In this document: piece after piece, positions 7,903-9,067 of the stretch
How the letters are laid out: each line of letters opens with the position of its first letter
Position numbering within the stretch: position 1 is the stretch's first letter
DNA from: Pseudomonadota bacterium
Lineage (GTDB): Bacteria > Pseudomonadota > Alphaproteobacteria > Acetobacterales > Acetobacteraceae
Reading direction: 5' to 3'
Assembly: GCA_021808185.1 (NCBI GenBank)
Contig: JAKBCB010000123.1
Coordinates: 1-9,067 of the forward strand
DNA length: 9,067 bases
Notes under the pieces: model-generated
Seen by the model: the letters and a program-made list of their open reading frames with translations, nothing else
What the model was told of the DNA's origin: nothing
Databases searched by the model: none
Made by a program: the position numbers and the translations under genes

Positions 7903-8795
7903 CCGGTGCGCTCCTTCAGCTTGGTGTTGCGCCCCAGAATGACGGGTTCGTCGGACGGACGGAACAGCGCCGGGTCGGATTCCACCGTAAGACGCATGCC
8001 GGCGAGCTGTTCGAACAACGGGATCAGCTCGCCGATGCGCCAGGCGCGGTCGGCGCAGATGTTGTACGCCTCGCCCGGCTCGCCGCGCTCGGCCAGCAGG
8101 ATCAGCGCGGAAACCAGGTCGCGCACGTCCAGGATCGCCCGCCGCGTCTGCAGATTGCCCACGCGCAGCGCCCCGCCATGGCGGGCGATGCGGGCCACCC
8201 GGGCGGCGAAGTCCGAGACCACGTCGGCGCGCTTGCGCGGGCCGGTGGTGTTGAAAATGCGCGCCCGGATGCAGCGGATGCGCTCGTTGCGCCAGTACTG
8301 GAACGCCAGCAGATCCTGCGCAACCTTGCTGACGCCGTACGGGTGCAGCGGCAGCGGCGGCACGTCCTCCGCGATCGGCACGTTCTCCGCCGTCAGGCTT
8401 GCGCCGTACTGGGCCGAGGAACAGGCGACCACCACCATCGGGTCGTAGCCGGGCGCGCCGTTCGCGCGCGCCGCGCGCACCGCCTCGAACACGTTGATGG
8501 TACCTTCGACGTTGGTGCGCAGCGTCTCCCACGGATCGGTCCAGGAGACGGTGGGCAGGCTTTGCGCGGCGAGATGGTAGATCGTGGACGGACGCTCGCG
8601 CGCGATCATGTATTCGACCGCCCAGCGGTCGCAGACATCGAGTTCGGCCAGCAGGAAGCGGCCGGCCAAGTCCTCCATGCGCACGGTGGGGCGGAAATAG
8701 GTGCCCAGCGCCGCCCCCGGCGCCGCGGCGTCGAGCCGTTCGAGGAGGTGGGAACCGACCATGCCGGCGGCACCTGTGATCAATGTCTGCCGCAT
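7827..8795 (-). CDS. NAD(P)-dependent sugar-nucleotide epimerase/dehydratase family protein, GDP-mannose dehydratase/RMD-like
   Basis: An extended short-chain dehydrogenase/reductase that probably modifies a nucleotide sugar (perhaps a GDP-hexose) used by the glycosyltransferases encoded downstream. The 322 residues show the Rossmann motif TGAAGMVG at 7-14, HLAAQS at 74-79, the active-site region SSAQYG at 126-131, YGVSK at 153-157 (Y153, K157), FNTTGPRKRADVV at 181-193, and a C-terminal RPSDEPVILG at 280-289 followed by GWQP, all reminiscent of GDP-mannose 4,6-dehydratase and GDP-6-deoxy-D-mannose reductase (RMD). In 4,6-dehydratases an Asp/Glu follows the catalytic Ser/Thr region; here that place appears to be Ala/Gln, which favours a reductase or epimerase. 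The ATG at 8795 was chosen because MRQTLITGAAG starts the Rossmann strand directly and AAGGA lies about 9 bases upstream; the frame extends to 8867 without family-like sequence. First gene of the minus-strand operon; its 3' end probably overlaps the GT2-GT4 gene. Confidence 0.9.
   Translation of the reverse strand: MRQTLITGAAGMVGSHLLERLDAAAPGAALGTYFRPTVRMEDLAGRFLLAELDVCDRWAVEYMIARERPSTIYHLAAQSLPTVSWTDPWETLRTNVEGTINVFEAVRAARANGAPGYDPMVVVACSSAQYGASLTAENVPIAEDVPPLPLHPYGVSKVAQDLLAFQYWRNERIRCIRARIFNTTGPRKRADVVSDFAARVARIARHGGALRVGNLQTRRAILDVRDLVSALILLAERGEPGEAYNICADRAWRIGELIPLFEQLAGMRLTVESDPALFRPSDEPVILGRNTKLKERTGWQPTVELVDTLRAVLAYEMAHPSP
7911..7916 (-). promoter_or_regulatory. Shine-Dalgarno sequence inside the SDR gene that may set the GT2-GT4 start
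   Basis: The minus strand reads AAGGAG, then 8 bases, then GTG at 7902 in the frame of the GT2-GT4 protein. It lies within the coding sequence of the upstream SDR gene (Lys-Glu codons of its LKER segment), so the match could be a coding by-product. It is the only good Shine-Dalgarno sequence I see near a standard start codon of this frame that keeps the residues resembling a methyltransferase N-terminus. Confidence 0.4.
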
Positions 8796-8835
8796 GGGCG
8801 CGAGTCCTTGGCTGAAGTCGCGCCACCGATAGCGC

Positions 8836-8854
8836 AAAAATGCCGCATGCGGCA
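8836..8854 (-). terminator. Perfect palindrome followed by a T-run in the SDR leader (possible attenuator or weak intrinsic terminator)
   Basis: Positions 8841-8854 are TGCCGCATGCGGCA, a perfect 14-base palindrome. On the minus strand it is followed by TTTTTG, so the RNA could form a stem UGCCG/CGGCA with a CAUG loop and a U-tract. The stem has only 5 pairs (6 with a G-U pair), weak for an intrinsic terminator. It ends 41 bases before the SDR start codon, so if it works it would act in the leader. A dimeric regulator binding the DNA palindrome is an equal alternative. Confidence 0.35.
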
Positions 8855-8858
8855 CAAA

Positions 8859-8891
8859 AATCGACAAATGATTGTCAAATAAACGTCAAAT
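8859..8891 (-). repeat. Three tandem 11-bp units in the SDR upstream region
   Basis: Reading the minus strand, three adjacent 11-mers start alike: ATTTGACGTTT, ATTTGACAATC, ATTTGTCGATT. Two share ATTTGAC exactly and the third differs by one base. The spacing is close to one DNA helical turn, as expected of repeated protein-binding half-sites on one face. Units two and three also form an inverted repeat, GACAA-TCAT-TTGTC, at 8863-8876. TTGACG and TTGACA within the first two units match -35 hexamers, but no good -10 lies 16-18 bases downstream of either. Confidence 0.45.
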
Positions 8892-9067
8892 CGTAATAAA
8901 CAATTCGATAATACTGATCCCGGCAACGCATAACCCTTGCGTCCGGCAATGCAAGCCTCTTCGAGAGCACGTCGCGGCAAATTTGCACCTGTATCGGTCA
9001 GCAAGTATGTTTCGGCTCCGTTGTCAGGCAGTCACGAAGCTCCCGGAAATGTCCCATACGCTCGACA

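Larger units (their letters stand above)
8796..9067. other. Intergenic leader/promoter region upstream of the SDR gene, to the window edge
   Basis: Noticeably more AT-rich than the rest of the window, especially about 8834-8935. It holds the palindrome and tandem units listed separately and a TATTAT (minus strand, 8906-8911; the plus strand reads ATAATA here) that could act as a -10 element, without a clear -35 at normal spacing. At the right edge two short open stretches cannot be judged: on the plus strand, ATG at 9007 or 9049 (MSHTLD) stays open to the edge; on the minus strand, a frame entering from the edge ends at the TGA at 8998-9000 after 22 codons. No RNA gene was recognised. Confidence 0.6.

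Noticed and set aside
4936..8448. A 1170-codon open frame on the plus strand opposite the GT2-GT4 and SDR genes.
   Set aside because: Its product is dominated by Arg/His/Gln/Gly with no family motifs, as expected for the antisense of a high-GC coding sequence, while the opposite strand has clear glycosyltransferase motifs throughout.
7903..8826. Extension of the GT2-GT4 frame by 308 codons to an ATG at 8826.
   Set aside because: This part is an out-of-frame reading of the SDR gene, is rich in Arg/Gly/His and has no domain similarity, so the open frame is only a by-product of GC bias.
8780..9004. A 74-codon minus-strand frame upstream of and overlapping the SDR start.
   Set aside because: It has no ribosome binding site, no recognisable motif and runs through the AT-rich repeat and palindrome region, so a coding role is not supported.
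9007..9067. A possible plus-strand gene start at the right edge (ATG 9007 or 9049).
   Set aside because: Only 6-20 codons are visible, with no strong ribosome binding site and a competing minus-strand frame; it cannot be decided from this window.

Overview
The window is very GC-rich and codes on both strands. It reads as chromosomal DNA from an alphaproteobacterium; the HemN sequence style (CWYCGC cluster motif), the bifunctional HldE and the large fused glycosyltransferases suggest a Rhodospirillales/Acetobacteraceae-like organism. That placement is inference, since the window holds no rRNA or other marker gene. No tRNA, rRNA, CRISPR array, insertion sequence or phage gene was found.

Layout from left to right. 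(1) 1-1134, minus strand: hemN, the oxygen-independent coproporphyrinogen III dehydrogenase, with its C-terminus cut off by the window edge. (2) 1135-1256: a short divergent intergenic region with an FNR/Anr-type inverted repeat ahead of hemN and a possible -10 element ahead of hldE. (3) 1257-2744, plus strand: hldE, the bifunctional heptose-7-phosphate kinase/heptose-1-phosphate adenylyltransferase. (4) 2755-8795, minus strand: three closely packed surface-polysaccharide genes. In transcription order they are a GDP-mannose-dehydratase/RMD-like sugar-nucleotide SDR enzyme (8795 to 7827), a multidomain GT2-GT4 glycosyltransferase (about 7902 to 4945, overlapping the SDR gene) and a three-domain protein ending in a GT61 glycosyltransferase (4899 to 2755). 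(5) 8796-9067: an AT-richer leader/promoter region with three 11-bp tandem units, a small inverted repeat and a perfect 14-bp palindrome followed by a T-run.

How the parts fit. HldE makes ADP-heptose precursor for the LPS inner core. The three-gene minus-strand unit looks like a glycan assembly module: a nucleotide-sugar modifying enzyme plus at least three glycosyltransferase catalytic domains (GT2, GT4, GT61) on two polypeptides. It probably builds part of an O-antigen, capsule or exopolysaccharide. HemN belongs to heme synthesis under low oxygen and is not functionally tied to the rest. The most unusual content is in the two large fusion proteins: one seems to carry a worn-down methyltransferase-like domain at its N-terminus, the other joins an uncharacterised LGxNCEFG-type domain and a beta-sandwich-like segment to GT61. 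I found no clear new defence or mobile system.
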